Assembly (NCBI GenBank): GCA_035236585.1
Contig: CP141128.1
Coordinates: 53,557,257-53,621,256 of the forward strand
Direction of reading: 5' to 3'
DNA: 64,000 bases
Origin: Warburgia ugandensis
Lineage: Eukaryota; Streptophyta; Magnoliopsida; Canellales; Canellaceae
Positions 21,430-33,199 of this stretch are shown piece after piece. The translations under genes were made by a program, and so were the position numbers. The notes beneath the pieces are model-generated. The model made no database searches and was not told where the DNA came from. It was given only the letters and a program-made list of their open reading frames with translations. Positions within the stretch are counted from its first letter, which is position 1; each line of letters begins with the position of its first letter.

Positions 21430-22547
21430 GATGATAATATAAACAAACAGATCGTCTGAGATGTACGAGAAGTATTTTAGATACAAGCATGGAGGCTTGT
21501 GGTTTTGTTTTAAATAGGCATAATCCTGAGGATGCTATGCTAGGGAAGTTATGAGGGTTTGGCCACCCGCTTCCCGAAATTTGATGATATTATGATACCT
21601 TGCCCAAAGAGAGGCTAAAAGTTGGGTGGGGCAATTATGGGAAGGCCCTACTATGAAAGTCCTATCTCCCCATATGGGCAGTGACACAATATCTTCCATA
21701 GTGGTATCAGTGGTGAACAGGGCAGTTATCCGAGCACGCTAGTACGAATCAGACTATAGCATGTTAGTCCTTGAGTATTTTGGATTTTGCATTATGATGC
21801 ATGGCGTAGTGAGATGTCAATATTGCTCTAATGAGGGAGTATTTTCCTAGCAAAAGTCTGGATGATTTATCAACTCAATCTATCTGAGTATGATTATTGA
21901 TGTTTGAGATATTTACTATTTTTCACAATTTTTTACCGTATATAGTGGTGAGTGGTTTGGAATTATCATAGTAGATGTTACATGATAAATTATATTATAG
22001 AATGATCATATATGGTATGGTTCATGGAAATTGAATTCTGTGATTCATATGGAATATGATGATTATGAATACTGTACTTTTGAATTATAGGATTCTATTT
22101 GTTCTTGAATCCCCTACCAAGCATAGCTTGCTGAGATGTTGTAAATATTTGAATGTTTACAATATCTCAGATGCAGAAAGAAAAGAATGAAGGGATACGA
22201 CATGGGAAGATGAAGACCATACTGTTGATGAAGACTATGTACTATTGTGGAAAGGATTGGATTGTATTTTGATTTGTGTATTTTGGACATAAGATGTAAT
22301 AAAGGGGTTGTGTATGTGAACCACTAGATTGGTCCTCCAATTTTAATAAAATGAGTTTCTTTAGAAACATATGTTGTATACAGAATTATGTATGTATATG
22401 TGAGTGAAATGTGGCATTCAGGTTTTCTGAAAAGAATTTCAAAGAAAATATTTTCGCTGCTTTAGTTTTCAAAATTTTTGCAAAATTGGTCAACCACCAT
22501 TTGAAAATAAATAACAAAAATGTATTTCAAAAACTTAGGTTGCCACA
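21430..22547 (+). mobile_element. Family-1 LTR copy 5 (3' third only)
   Basis: Matches family-1 copy 1 from about 3,210 onward: the ACAAGCATGGAGGCTTGTGG segment, GGTTTGGCCACCC, GGTATCAGTGGTGAACAGGG, CCCTACCAAGCATAGCTTGC and a poly(A) signal at 22,345-22,350. It ends CTTAGGTTGCCACA at 22,547. The 3' target duplication should be CAAGG (22,548-22,552), which also reads as part of the copia frame that follows. About 3.7 kb of its 5' part is missing. Confidence 0.8.
22133..22168 (+). repeat. Long hairpin in family-1 LTR copy 5
   Basis: GAGATGTTGTAAA..TTTACAATATCTC forms a near-perfect palindrome of 36 bases. The same hairpin is at 33,200-33,233 (copy 3) and 43,350-43,381 (copy 4). Confidence 0.75.
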
Positions 22548-22689
22548 CAAGGAATCATTGAAGTAGTTTATACACCTACACAACATCAGACAGTAGACAT
22601 CCTCACTAAAGCCATGCCTAAAGTTCTATTTGATACACATCTATCCAAGCTAGGAATGATTGATATATACTCCTCAGCTTGAGGGGGAG
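22548..22689 (+). pseudogene. Ty1/copia RNase H C-terminus and polypurine tract
   Basis: The frame reads GIIEVVYTPTQHQTVDILTK, AMPKVLFDTHLSKLGMIDIY, S-S-A and a stop, the characteristic end of Ty1/copia RNase H. A polypurine tract GAGGGGGAG follows at 22,681-22,689, as expected just before a 3' LTR. Everything 5' of this is lost at the family-1 LTR junction. Confidence 0.9.
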
Positions 22690-22855
22690 TGTGTAATTTC
22701 TTTATTTTCATTCTAAAAAATTAGGATTTCTTACTAGTTTAGTTGGTCAATATTTTGCTTCCATATTTATAGGTTTCAGTTCTTTATTTGTTACTAATTT
22801 TATTCTTTTTAAAAGGAAAGTTTTCCCTTCCTTTTTTGTAGCAACCAAAAGTCAC
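22690..22855 (+). mobile_element. Ty1/copia 3' LTR fragment
   Basis: Begins TGTGTAATTTC straight after the polypurine tract and runs as AT-rich noncoding DNA toward an L1-type LINE fragment. The end is not defined by a clear CA or duplication, so the LTR is probably truncated. Confidence 0.55.
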
Positions 22856-22899
22856 AGGAGTTGTTAACTTCATTGGGGTTCTCTCCTTTTTATTTGCTA

Positions 22900-23700
22900 T
22901 TAGGTGATTCATTTATGAATAGAACAAGAAATAAAAATTTTCTTTTTCTTGTTTCTCTTCATACTTTGGCCTCAAAATCCCAAATACTAGTTTGTTGGTC
23001 ACTCATCTCCAACATGCGAATGATAATTTGCTTATTTGCACTAATGATAAGGATGGGAGTCCAAGAATTGAGGCCATCCTAAGAGCTTCATTTTGGTATA
23101 GAAAGTCAATTTATCCAATTTAAGGGTGATTGGAGTGTAGGCTAATGATTACTGGATCCTAAGAATGTATTTCGGACTCCCTCTTCTATTGGTGAAACAA
23201 AAGCACAGAATTGGCAGCCAACCATTGATAGGTTCCAAAGCAAATTAGTGGCTTGGAAGAAATCATATTTATCTTTTAGTGGGTGATTCACATTGAAAAT
23301 GTTTCCATGTCAAATTTTCCTATATACTATATGTCTATTTTTTGGGGTCCAATGAGTGTGATTATTAGCTCCCCAATTTCCTTTGGGGTGGAGATGAAAA
23401 CATGAAAAAAATCATTCAAAGTGGCATGGGATTCAAATTGTCAACTTGAAGAGAAGGGTGAGGAAGGTATTAGAAATCTCAAGGCATCTACTAATGCTTT
23501 ACTAGCAAAATGCAAATCCTTTTCATCCTATCAAAACATATGGCAACAAGCTCTTTGAGAAAGGTGCAAACCATCACACATGTGATGGATTGAAAAGAAT
23601 GACTATTCGAATGGGACAGTGGTTTGAAGATACACTTGCAAACAATTAGATTTCTTCAAGGATAACATAAATTTCCTAAAAATGTATACCATGCAAAGCC
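22900..23700 (+). pseudogene. L1-type LINE RT fragment
   Basis: Frames give SHLQHANDNLLICTNDKDG, which corresponds to the H-L-Q-(F/Y)-A-D-D catalytic block of plant L1 RT. It is followed by F-W-Y-R-K-S, then LVAWKKSYLSFSG, IYYMSIFWGPMSVI, F-L-W-G-G and KVAWDSNCQLEEKGEEGIRN. This series is the thumb and post-RT region of plant L1 elements. The catalytic motif has changed to H-A-N-D at 23,013-23,024. Both the 5' part and the tail are missing. Confidence 0.8.
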
Positions 23701-24665
23701 ATCATATGATGTTTGGTATAATCTTTTTCTGATTATTTCAATGACCAATAGACTTTATTTAATCATGATATGCCAATACTACATACCATGATACTAAAAG
23801 TATAAGTTAGCCATAAGATGATAGTATACATAGAGGGTTATGTGATAACCTCAGAAACCTTAGGCAACATAGTAGGATTTTCATGAAATGATGATGGTTG
23901 AGAACTATAGGGATGAGAAATGAAATTTTGGTTCTATGTCAACCTAAAATAGTCCTTTAATTAGAATAGGAATGGAAAGTTTGATTAAAAAATACTAGTC
24001 AAATGGGATGCTTCCATAAGATATATGAGGATGATCAATTCTCAAATCATCAAAGATAGAGACCTTGATATGCATAGAATGTCTGAAAGTATTTTACACA
24101 TAGGACATAGTGTCACTTATTTAGAATATTATGCATAACCATTATTGCCCTAGGACTTTATGAAATTTATATGTTTAATGAGATATAGTATTTGTCTTTG
24201 ATATATTTCGTGATGAAATCTACTAAGGGTTGATTCTAAGTATTTTGGATATTTAGAAACTCATAAGGGTATAGGATGTCCAACACGTACTAACACTCTT
24301 AAAATATTTTCAAAAGGCATTTTGGAAGGGTTTAAAAGTTCATTATGATGGGGCCCCTTGTACTTGATCGTACATGCCTTTCATAAATGAGTATAGGGCC
24401 ATGATGGTAATTTATTTATAAGGATACTTATGTAATTAATCTTCTAATGTGGTCCATATGAGATTATTGGTAATGGATTTACTTGATGCCCCATCATTAT
24501 ATCTAGCATGAAGAAAATTTCCTCTAAGCTTTTGGTTGCAAAACTAGAGAGATACCATACTTAGTAGGTTCCTAGAAGATCACAACCAAAAAGATAGTTC
24601 AAATCGAATCTTTCTAACTTAAGAATGACTTGTGGAGAACTCTATTGCTCTATATAAGCAATACA

Positions 24666-24733
<68 letters not shown>

Positions 24734-25602
24734 ATTATAGAAAAAATGCCCCTATTGTGTAAGAAAAAAAATTGAAAAACAAAAACCCTAGAACTCTCTT
24801 CTTATCTTTGATTTTTAAGAGTTGGGACATGGAGCCACCTCCAAGAAAAGAAGAACATAGAAATATTAAATCTCAACTAATGGTGGACCAAATAGAGGGT
24901 TAAAAGTTTCAATCCTTTACAAAGTATGTTCTTCTATATTGATTGTAGTCTTAAATACTAATTTACATGATAAAAGTATGATCAGAATCAAGTTTTTTAA
25001 GTTCTTGAATAAAATTGAAAATGTTCTCAATTTTTTACACATTTTATGATAGTGACATAAGATTTACACTCATTTTCTTGTGTTTTATATTTTGTTAGAA
25101 TCAATTAGATTGGCATAGTTAGTGCACGGATTGTAATATATCACTTATTTCATTTATATCTCTAATTTTTCTTCAAATTTTCATTTAAAATTTAGTGTCT
25201 TATGTGAAAGTTCATAAACTTTTGAATACCTTTGGTATTATTAACTTCTAAGCTTGTTTAATAGATTTTCTAATTTTAGAAGAAACCCTTATTCATAGAG
25301 TATATTCTAACTGTTAGGCGAGTTATGAATGAATTTTAATTTTGTTTTTAATAATTTTTTTAAAAATAATCCAATATTGCAAGTCTGATTAGTTTCAAAT
25401 AATCCTTTTATTTTTTAAACAAAAATATAGAAATAATCATTTCACATAAAAACTAAGTTTTTATTTTTTCCATAAAAAATAAAAAAATTAACTTCTGGCA
25501 TTTATTTTTGGGCATCTTTCATGACATTCCCCTTAAGTTTTATGATGTTTTATTTCAATTTTGAGAGAAAACTAAAAAACCTAGTTTCTAGGAGTACAAA
25601 AG
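23701..25602. other. Unassigned AT-rich DNA with possible LTR promoter and (GA)n
   Basis: No coding match in any frame. TGTGATAACCTCAG at 23,841 resembles an LTR start of the Tekay/Del type, TATATAAG at 24,651-24,658 resembles a TATA box, and a (GA)n tract follows at once. These suggest a decayed LTR of another family, but I find no matching copy in the window and no target duplication. Confidence 0.35.
24669..24730 (+). repeat. (GA)n microsatellite
   Basis: An uninterrupted GA run of 62 bases (31 units), starting 10 bases after a TATATAAG motif. Confidence 0.97.
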
Positions 25603-26013
25603 TGTAATGCCTGAGCAATTTACACTATTTTTAACGAAAATTGGACATTCTATGGGAAATGGACTGTTTTGAATGTTTGATTTTATTTAAAATAGTAAAT
25701 GAAGGAATTTGTAAGGAAACTTTATACCATTAGATTCTACTCAAAAAATAGAATCCAACGCCTCAAAAATCACCCAAAACGGAGTTCGTATGAAGAAGTT
25801 ACTGCCATTTAAAGATAGGGGTATTTCTGAAATTAAAATAGAAAACGTTTAAAACGAAAAAGGACGAAAAACGCAGGGGGCCATTTTGATAATGGCACCA
25901 CCTGTCGTCATCAACCACTAGACCCCTCTAGAAACGCGTTTTTCCCGATTTCTCTAGAATACACCAGGGAAAATGGCGACACCACCATTGAGGGGCACCG
26001 CCTTTCACTCCTT

Positions 26014-26020
26014 TATAAAA
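26014..26020 (+). promoter_or_regulatory. TATA box of family-2 LTR C
   Basis: TATAAAA followed by ACCCCATCTCCCCCTC, conserved with LTRs B and D. Confidence 0.7.
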
Positions 26021-26429
26021 ACCCCATCTCCCCCTCTTCAAAATCGCGTTTTTTCCAGCCGTTTGAGACTGGGGTTTCTGGCAAAATCGGAAACCCGTCT
26101 CAACCCATCTCTCTGCATTTTTCCAGCAACGGCTAGGCCCTAGTCAGGCCGGCCATTCCGTTCCCATCTCCCCATTTCCCCTCGCTTCTCTGTTCCGATC
26201 TAGGCATTGGGGTTTTTCCCCTTCACGATTTTTAGCGAGCAGGAGCTTCAGGGTGAAGAATAGGCGCACCCATCGGCGATGGGTACTCTCCCAGACCACC
26301 CAAGTAAGCCCCCACCCCTTCCTATTTGGTTTTGCTTCTTCCCTGCCCAGATCCACGCCGAATCTGGGTGTTTTCCGGCTGGGGAGACGCTGTGGAAACC
26401 GGAGAAGACAGGTTTCCTCTGAAACCCGT

Positions 26430-26915
26430 CCAACAACCAGTTGTCACGGGATGCACCCCGTGACGCACACGAGTGACGCGTCCCCTGGGGGCCAGCATCG
26501 CGCGCACGCAAGCGTGCGGCAGGCTTTTGACTCGTCCAACATGCGCGGGGCGTCCTGGGTACCAAGATGCGGCCCGCCTGCATCGAAGATGCATTTGCAA
26601 GACATTGACTGCGACGCGTGCTGAAGCGCGCTACTTGGGCATGCATGTGCACGTGCGTACACTGTCCCAGGTGCGGCCTTTAAGAATGCGCGCGACATGG
26701 GGCACTAGTCTTGGCTCGACCAGGGTGCACGGGGTGCCCTGGGATCTGAGACGCGCCATGCTACAAGGTGCGTCCGTGCGATGATCCGCGTCATAGCGCA
26801 TCACTTGAGCATGCATATGTGCGTGCAAAACACGGTCCCTGGCATGGCCTTTGGGCGCACACGCACGTAAGGCGATAGCGGTTCAACCAGGATACACGGG
26901 TATCCTGGGAACTGG
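26430..26915. other. GC-rich modular block of family-2 LTR C
   Basis: CpG-rich. It holds two diverged modules about 170 bases apart: a GCATGCATGTGCACGTGCG segment at about 26,639 and GCATGCATATGTGCGTGC at about 26,809. Each is followed by a (GG)CTCGACCAGG or GGTTCAACCAGG hairpin. The final hairpin pairs CCAGGATA with TATCCTGG (about 26,887-26,908). Overlapping frames on both strands, up to 134 codons, are not recognisable proteins. Confidence 0.7.
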
Positions 26916-27309
26916 GGCACACTGACCTACTGAAATTTTAAAGTTAGGATTAGAGGATAAATTACAGAGTTTAACTACGGGAAAGTAGATCGACAACATA
27001 GGATTTAGCCTAACAATAAATTAGGCAAGGACCATAGACCCTAAAAGGCAGATCTAGTGATCAAATGCCTAAATAGATTGAAATTAATGAGGACTCCTTG
27101 TGTCCATTGATACCCAGGAGTTTATAAATGAGACCCAGGGATGGGTTAAAGTGATAAAGGCGCGACTCTATGAGACTTTGAGGTAGGTGCTCTATCGCTA
27201 CTAGACTTTTTAAAAGAGCCATGATTGTTTTGAGAATGCATGTTTTAAATATAAGTATATGACTTGTTTAGCATGACTTAATTCAGCGTACATATGATAA
27301 ATGCTTTAT

Positions 27310-27420
27310 GCATAGATATGTTTTGCAAATAATTGCATATACATGATGCATAGATATGTTTTGCAAATAATTGCATATACATTATGCATAGATACATTTT
27401 GCAAACAAATGCATATATTG
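27310..27420 (+). repeat. 38-bp tandem repeat, three units, in LTR C
   Basis: Units start GCATAGATATGTTTTGCAAA at 27,310 and 27,348, with a diverged third at 27,386. LTR D has only two (about 39,350-39,420). Confidence 0.9.
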
Positions 27421-28528
27421 CATGATTTGTGAGCATTGAGTTTTTGAAAGATTGCATGTCCTTGAGGGTTACCAAAAGACGTTGGAGTGCCCAAAAGATG
27501 CTGTGTAGGCAGTTGTGAGGGACCCAAAGAGGACAGGTTTTGAAAAAGAGTTTTTCGCTTGGTTGATCTAATATGATTTGGGGTGATAAGCTCGTGGGTG
27601 CTATCCCGAGAGGTTTGGGTTGGCCTCCAGCCTCTACCACTATTAGGTGGATGGGTATCACGCCGAAAAAGGGCAACATCCTTACGTCGACTATATGTGG
27701 TACAGGGGTCTACCACTGGTGTCACGGCACTGGGTCGACGTGTCATATGCCCCGCTGAGGCTATGACCGAGTGTTCTCAGGTACCCGAGGACCACACAGC
27801 AGGGAGGTCGTGGGCATAGTTGGACCCTATGGTTTGATGATTTACTTGCATTGCATATGGCATGACATGAGGTTGGTTGACCATACCAGATATCCATGAG
27901 TTGGATTCAGTTGAGCATATTATGCATATCATTATGATATATGATACTTTCGACTTGGATTATGCTATTCTTTAAGTCATCAGTATTTCAATTCGACAGT
28001 GGTTTTTAATATCGATATTGAACGTGATTGTTCGAACATGCACATGTTGTTAAGAGCATATGATTTTAAACATAGCATGCATTGCAAAACTAGTAGTGAT
28101 AGACTCCTACTGAGTATAGTATATACTCACCCTATCCTTAACATTTTTCAGGATAATTCCATCCACGAGTAGAGGACATCTATATTAGTGCTACGAGCAA
28201 GTGAATAAACAAAGGAGACAACTATACATGTTAGTAACCTCTCTACCCTTTGGACATGTATTTGTATTTATTTACAGTTGGGCTGTGTATTGTGACTGGA
28301 TAGACCTGGGGAAAAGCATTTATGACTTGTGAAGTTTTTCAAAAACTACTTTGATTGTTGTGAGAGCAAATGACACTCGGGGTTTTCAAAATGAGTTTAA
28401 AACTAAAGATTTTCTGTTGCATTGCATGATTTTTATAAAATGGTTTTCAAATAGGGATGCATCCTGCCTTAGGAATTAGATATTGCATTTAAAAATGCAT
28501 GAGAAAACCCAGGTCGTCACAAAAAGTG

Positions 28529-28745
28529 CACTACTAGACGTGAGAGTTTTAAGGATGGTTAAAAACACTAATAGAAGTCAGTTATCAAAGTGACGTCTAT
28601 TGAGCTGACTTCAAAATTTGATAAAAAATAAATAAATTGGAAAGATACTGACTTGAAAATTCAAGCTTTTTAAGTTGGTTATGGGTTACTGACTTTTAAA
28701 GTTAGTTTATGTAAACCAACTTTAAGAGTGTTGAACTTCTATACT
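28529..28745 (-). repeat. CACTA terminal and subterminal repeat region
   Basis: Starts CACTACTAGACGTGAG. It then carries several copies, in both orientations, of (A/G)CTGACTT(T/C/G)(A)AA and A(C/A)CAACTTTAA. Dense short inverted subterminal motifs are typical of CACTA ends, where the element-encoded DNA-binding protein sits. The 3 bases before it, GTG, would be the target duplication. Confidence 0.6.
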
Positions 28746-29429
28746 CCAACTTCCCCTCATTCATTCCATATATATGTATATACCTCAATGAAAATAGTGA
28801 AAACTAGAAGAACTGCATAAATGAAGAAGAATGTTATTTTATTAATGAATGGGATAATTTATATTGATGTAATTACTCCAATTGTTCTAATTGAAACTCA
28901 TTACATACTCAACCCATTTGGTTTATATTTCGTTGATATTTGCTTTGGAGTAACTATTCTTGTTTGCCCATTTAGAAAGCACGTCGACATGCAACAGACA
29001 TATTTAATTCAGTGGTCACATTCTTTTGAGCTAAATTTTATAAAAAATTGTAAAAAAATATAAGATCATGACCAGTAATGTTTTACCTTTCTAAATTATG
29101 ATACACTAACACCATCAAGTACTAGGGTTTTCATGTGTCTTAGCACATAGTATTGGTACTCCCAATTGGACTGTTGTCTAGGACACTATGCAACAAAGGA
29201 AATAAAAAGCATCAATAAAAACCATATGTGATATTTAAAGTTTAGTTTCTAAAATAGAGTAATAAATATTTTCTATACCATGAGATTCTTTCACGTGAGT
29301 TTTGGTGGTTTCACAGTCTCGATTATATCATCTCATCTTAACCATGAATTAAAAATTTATATTTCAAATGTACTTGATATAATAAAAACTTACTTACCTG
29401 CTATATATAATAATGAAAATATTAAAATC
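28746..29429. other. CACTA interior, no gene recognised
   Basis: AT-rich sequence between the subterminal repeats and the C48-like remnant. An open frame at 28,821-29,063 (plus strand) matches nothing I recognise and runs against the transposase strand. Confidence 0.4.
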
Positions 29430-29670
29430 TTACTTATTTATTATCTCCAAGGGTTCAGGGTGGATATGCAAGCCATAAGAATAAACAAATAAAGCATGCC
29501 CACCATACATATCCAAAACTAGTATGATATAATGAGAGTTATATACATAATCATATGATTTGCAATTAAAGTTTACAATCCTTATGTGTAGAACATAAGT
29601 TGGAAAGAAAAAAATAATATATTTTAGGGAATCATGAAGCCTTGCCCCTTGGAGCACCCAAAGAACCTTG
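29430..29670 (-). pseudogene. Possible Ulp1/C48 protease-like remnant of the CACTA second gene
   Basis: The minus-strand frame reads HYIILVLDMYGGHALFVYS, then I-H-P-E-P-L-E-I-I-N. This resembles the HW.L.V.D..... VYFLDS block of the Ulp1 C-terminal domain that some plant CACTA elements carry on a second gene downstream of TNP2. The strand and position, between TNP2 and the 3' terminus, fit that. The cysteine and glutamine part of the active site is not visible, and only about 40 residues support the match. Confidence 0.4.
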
Positions 29671-31999
29671 GTAACATATCGTCAACTCTCTTCTCCATTG
29701 GACATTGCTTCGCCACTCCACAAATGATAGCAGAGTCAAGAAATTGATAAAGTACATTCTTCTACCACAAAAAGGCACATTGTCTTGTTTAAAAAGTAGT
29801 GTAAACGAAATAATTATTACCTACCATGAAAAAATACCACATAATGTCAAGTATCATTATACAAGTAAATATTTGCAACTACCCCATGTAGGAGACAATG
29901 TGAGGGTGATCGAGTTGATCCTATTAGCAAACTCCTAATAGGTCCTTTACTAAGTGGCACTTCAACAACATCATTAACAAGCACTCCAACCTTGATTTAT
30001 ATGTGGTTCATTGCCTTATCTTCATTGATAAGTCCGTAGAGTAACCTTAGGGACGGAAGTGTGTTACATGTGACTTCCACATAATGCTTAGATGATAGCT
30101 GTAAAAGTTAGAGATTTTTACCAATATTGATCATTGAAAGTGTTCAATTTTATGATGAAAAATTAAATGTAAATATTAGTATTGGTTCCATCAGTACGAG
30201 GGTAGTTGATGCTACAATGCTGGGCGACCTCAATGGCACTTCCTACTACTTCTAGTTAACCTTAGATACAGTTAACAAATAATGGAATTGAGGTCTCTAT
30301 ATAAAAAATGTTGTTGATGATGGTGGTATGAAAAGATAGAGTGGACTCTTTTGGAATGACAAATTCCTCCAACCAAGTGAAATACATCATACATTAGAAA
30401 GGTTGAGATAGGAGAATTACAGAAAGATAATGAAAAAGTTTTGGTGTCTATGTATATAACTCTTTGGCTGAAATTTCTCTTTCAAAGAGTGCAGGTTGTG
30501 CTTCATGAACTTCTTCTATAAGAGAATTGTAGCTAGCATTTCATTGAGGTACACCTATACGAGAATGAGGCAAAGGGGTATAAGAAACAATCTCCAAGCT
30601 CCTTCCTACAACTTCTTAATTCTATCCATTTTTATCCTTTCACATATCTATTTGTAGGACTCCATGTCATCAACAAGATGTATCTTTCAACCAAAGTATT
30701 TGGAAGGAACAACATCACACCCTTGACCCCTTACTCTTCCATGGTGGTCCTTCTTATTATCCATAACCCTATGTCTTGCCCCTTACTATTGTATTGGACA
30801 TTTTCTTTGATTTTATTTGACTTTCTCCTAATAACCTTTTCCATGATTATTCACCCTGTACCCTTTCTCTTTTGAGTTCTACTGAGGTTGACCTCCAGTT
30901 CACATTCTTCATGTTGTACATATTCTTTATGTTGTTCACGTTCCTTCTTTATTGCAAACAAGAACATAATAAAATCAGGACAATGAAATCTTATAGTTCA
31001 CCTAATGCATTTAAAGAACACAAAAGTAGAACAAAACATAAGAACATGCTTTTTTTAGTGCAAAGGTGGCATTAGCCTATGAATTTATAGTGGTATTCAA
31101 ATGGAAACAATGGCATAGACATTGATTATTCATTTTGGTTTTCTAATTTAATAATTTAAAGTCAGAAATAAAGTTAAATGGAAGGAGCAAGCCATGACAT
31201 TGGATAACCTCTTTCCATTTGAAAACTAAATATGTCCATAGTAACTACCATAGTTGTTTCAATTCCAAACGAGATCATGTTGTTAACAAATAGGACTATT
31301 CCATACTAATTACATGTAATAGTGATCTATCCAAATGTAAAACATGAATGTAAAAAATATCTTCAACATGGAAAATTTTACATTGAATATGATCTATCCA
31401 AATGTGCATGATAAGGCTACATAACACATCGCTTTACATACATAGTTTGGAAAGGAAGCACCAAAAGCATAAGTCCCTTGTTGCAAACACTCAAAAAGGA
31501 AAACATTTAAAGTATACAGAAATAGATTATATATATTTAAAGAAATTACTTGTGTACTTATTTATATAAATATTTTATGGATATAATGTAAAAACATGCA
31601 ACAAAATGAAAAACTCATGACTTTATCTCTTCCATAAATGAATTGAAATCAAGCTCCAAATGATTGATGACAAGGATGTGTTCTAATATCCAAAAATCTG
31701 AAAGCAAAATCATGGACATGATTAAAATAATATATAATAAAAACTTGAGACAAAATAATCCCAATTCATTGGAATTACAAGTATTTCAACATTCACATCA
31801 ATGTCATTGTGCTGAAATAATGATAATTCTTGACCTCATAGGAGATAACTCTGACAGTCATGCATTGAAACAATTCTTTAAAAAATTGATTGAAACTAAT
31901 TTTTATAATCACTTCTTTAAGTATTTTTAGTACTCACATGTACAAATCAATCATTTCCTGCACATTAGTCATCAAAAAGTCTAAAGTTTTTGCGTCAAA
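29671..31999 (-). other. CACTA second-gene region, decayed
   Basis: Minus-strand translation gives broken stretches such as YGLINEDKAMNHI and VLVNDVVEVPLSKG that could belong to the second CACTA gene, but no domain is certain. Open frames on the plus strand (30,678-31,075 and 31,664-31,930) show no recognised features. I see no independent gene here. Confidence 0.35.
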
Positions 32000-32400
32000 A
32001 TTAGTAGCAGAGAGACAGAGAGAAAAGAGAGGGGGGGGCAAGGGTCACGTGCATGGTTGGCTAGCAATAAGCAGGGAGATAGAGAGGGGGTGAAGGGTCA
32101 TGCATATCTGTCGGTGACTGATTGGGTCAAAGAGGAGGGGTGGGTGGGGTTGAAGACATGATCGGTTAGCTATAGCTAGAGAAGAGAGAGAAAGAGGGTC
32201 AAACATGGCCGCTAGTGATTGAATGGGATAACGAGAGGGGGGGGGGGCAAGGTTCATGTGCATGGCTGGTGACAACCAGGGAGAGGGGGGAGAGTCATGC
32301 ATGCAACTAGTAGACAATAGTCAAGTGGAGAGAGGGGGGAAGGCTTGAACTAGACCGCTGGTGATTGATTGGGATAGAGAGAGGGTGGGGGTGGGGTTGT
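32000..32400 (+). repeat. G-rich degenerate tandem repeat
   Basis: About five or six units of 60-80 bases, each with a GAGAGAGGGGG-type run, then GG(T/C)TCATG(C/T)(G/A)CATG or AAACATG, then a GGT(G/T)A(C/T)TGATTGGG(A/T)-type segment. G runs reach nine to ten bases. Minus-strand frames through it are Pro- and Ser-rich artefacts. Confidence 0.75.
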
Positions 32401-32559
32401 ACAAATAACTGGTTTTTCTAGCTGAGAGAAGGGTTACAGGTCATCACTTGCGAACACATTGGAGCTTTTTAAGGGGGCACACAATGATTCACAGAGAGAA
32501 CTCCTGTGGAAGATAGAGCAGTAAGGTGACATGGCAATGTGAAAATTTTGTCCATTTGT

Positions 32560-32675
32560 AGTTGAATTTTTAAGGTCAGAAACAAAAAAAGTCAGTAAAA
32601 ACTATTTTTAAAGTTAGTTTTTTATTTTTTATTTTAAAAATGTTCTTTTCTAACTTTAAAACCTGTACTAAGAAG
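32560..32675. repeat. Second cluster of CACTA-type subterminal motifs
   Basis: AAGGTCAGAAAC, AAAGTCAGTAAAAAC, TTTAAAGTTAG and CTAACTTTAAAA echo the motifs at 28.5-28.7 kb. No CACTA terminus is visible here, so this may be internal, or mark an older element end that has been lost. Confidence 0.4.
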
Positions 32676-33199
32676 GGCACCTATTTTTCATACAATTCAA
32701 TGTCCAATCACACATTCTGTATACACATATATGTTTAAATAAGCACAAGAATAAGCAAATTAAGAATTTTTTGGATAACTCCGCATTTATCATCCTTTTA
32801 TTATAGTTATCAAATGTTACATAGTATTCTGTGACGACCCGGGTTTTTATAACACATTTTGTAATATATTTTCCAAAGGCAGGTAAAATTTTTCACAAAT
32901 AAGGCACTAAAAATTAATTTCTTTTAAATCAATTTGTAACACAACCCAAGTCTCACCTCAACATACACAATACACATAAAGATTTTTGTATCAAAATAAA
33001 ATTTTATTGAATACTTGGAATCATCCAGTAGTTCACTTTACACAACCCCTATATTACAATTGCAATCCATTGTCCAAATACAATCCAAATACAAAGTACA
33101 TAGTCTGGTTTCACAATATTCAAAGAAGATACCCTAATTAGTCTAGTAACGTCTGGGCTCTTTAAGCTATACATCCTCAAGTCTCCTTCCCTATATCTA

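Larger units (their letters stand above)
25603..28521 (+). mobile_element. Family-2 solo LTR, copy C
   Basis: A 2919-bp unit from TGTAATGCCTGAGCAATTTA to CCCAGGTCGTCACA, flanked by a perfect AAAAG duplication (25,598-25,602 and 28,522-28,526). It lies next to the CACTA terminus at 28,529. It has a TATA box (26,014-26,020) 5' of CCCCATCTCCCCCTC, a GC-rich block (about 26,430-26,915) and a three-unit 38-bp repeat. Copies C and D are close along their whole length. No internal retrotransposon domains are present. Confidence 0.92.

Noticed and set aside
26144..26828. Cluster of frames of 65-134 codons on both strands
   Set aside because: Same GC-rich LTR block in copy C. Frames on opposite strands overlap fully and none is conserved in B or D.
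31890..32317. Minus-strand frame rich in Pro and Ser with repeated His and Met
   Set aside because: It is the complement of the G-rich tandem repeat. The periodic peptide follows the DNA repeat and shows no coding conservation.
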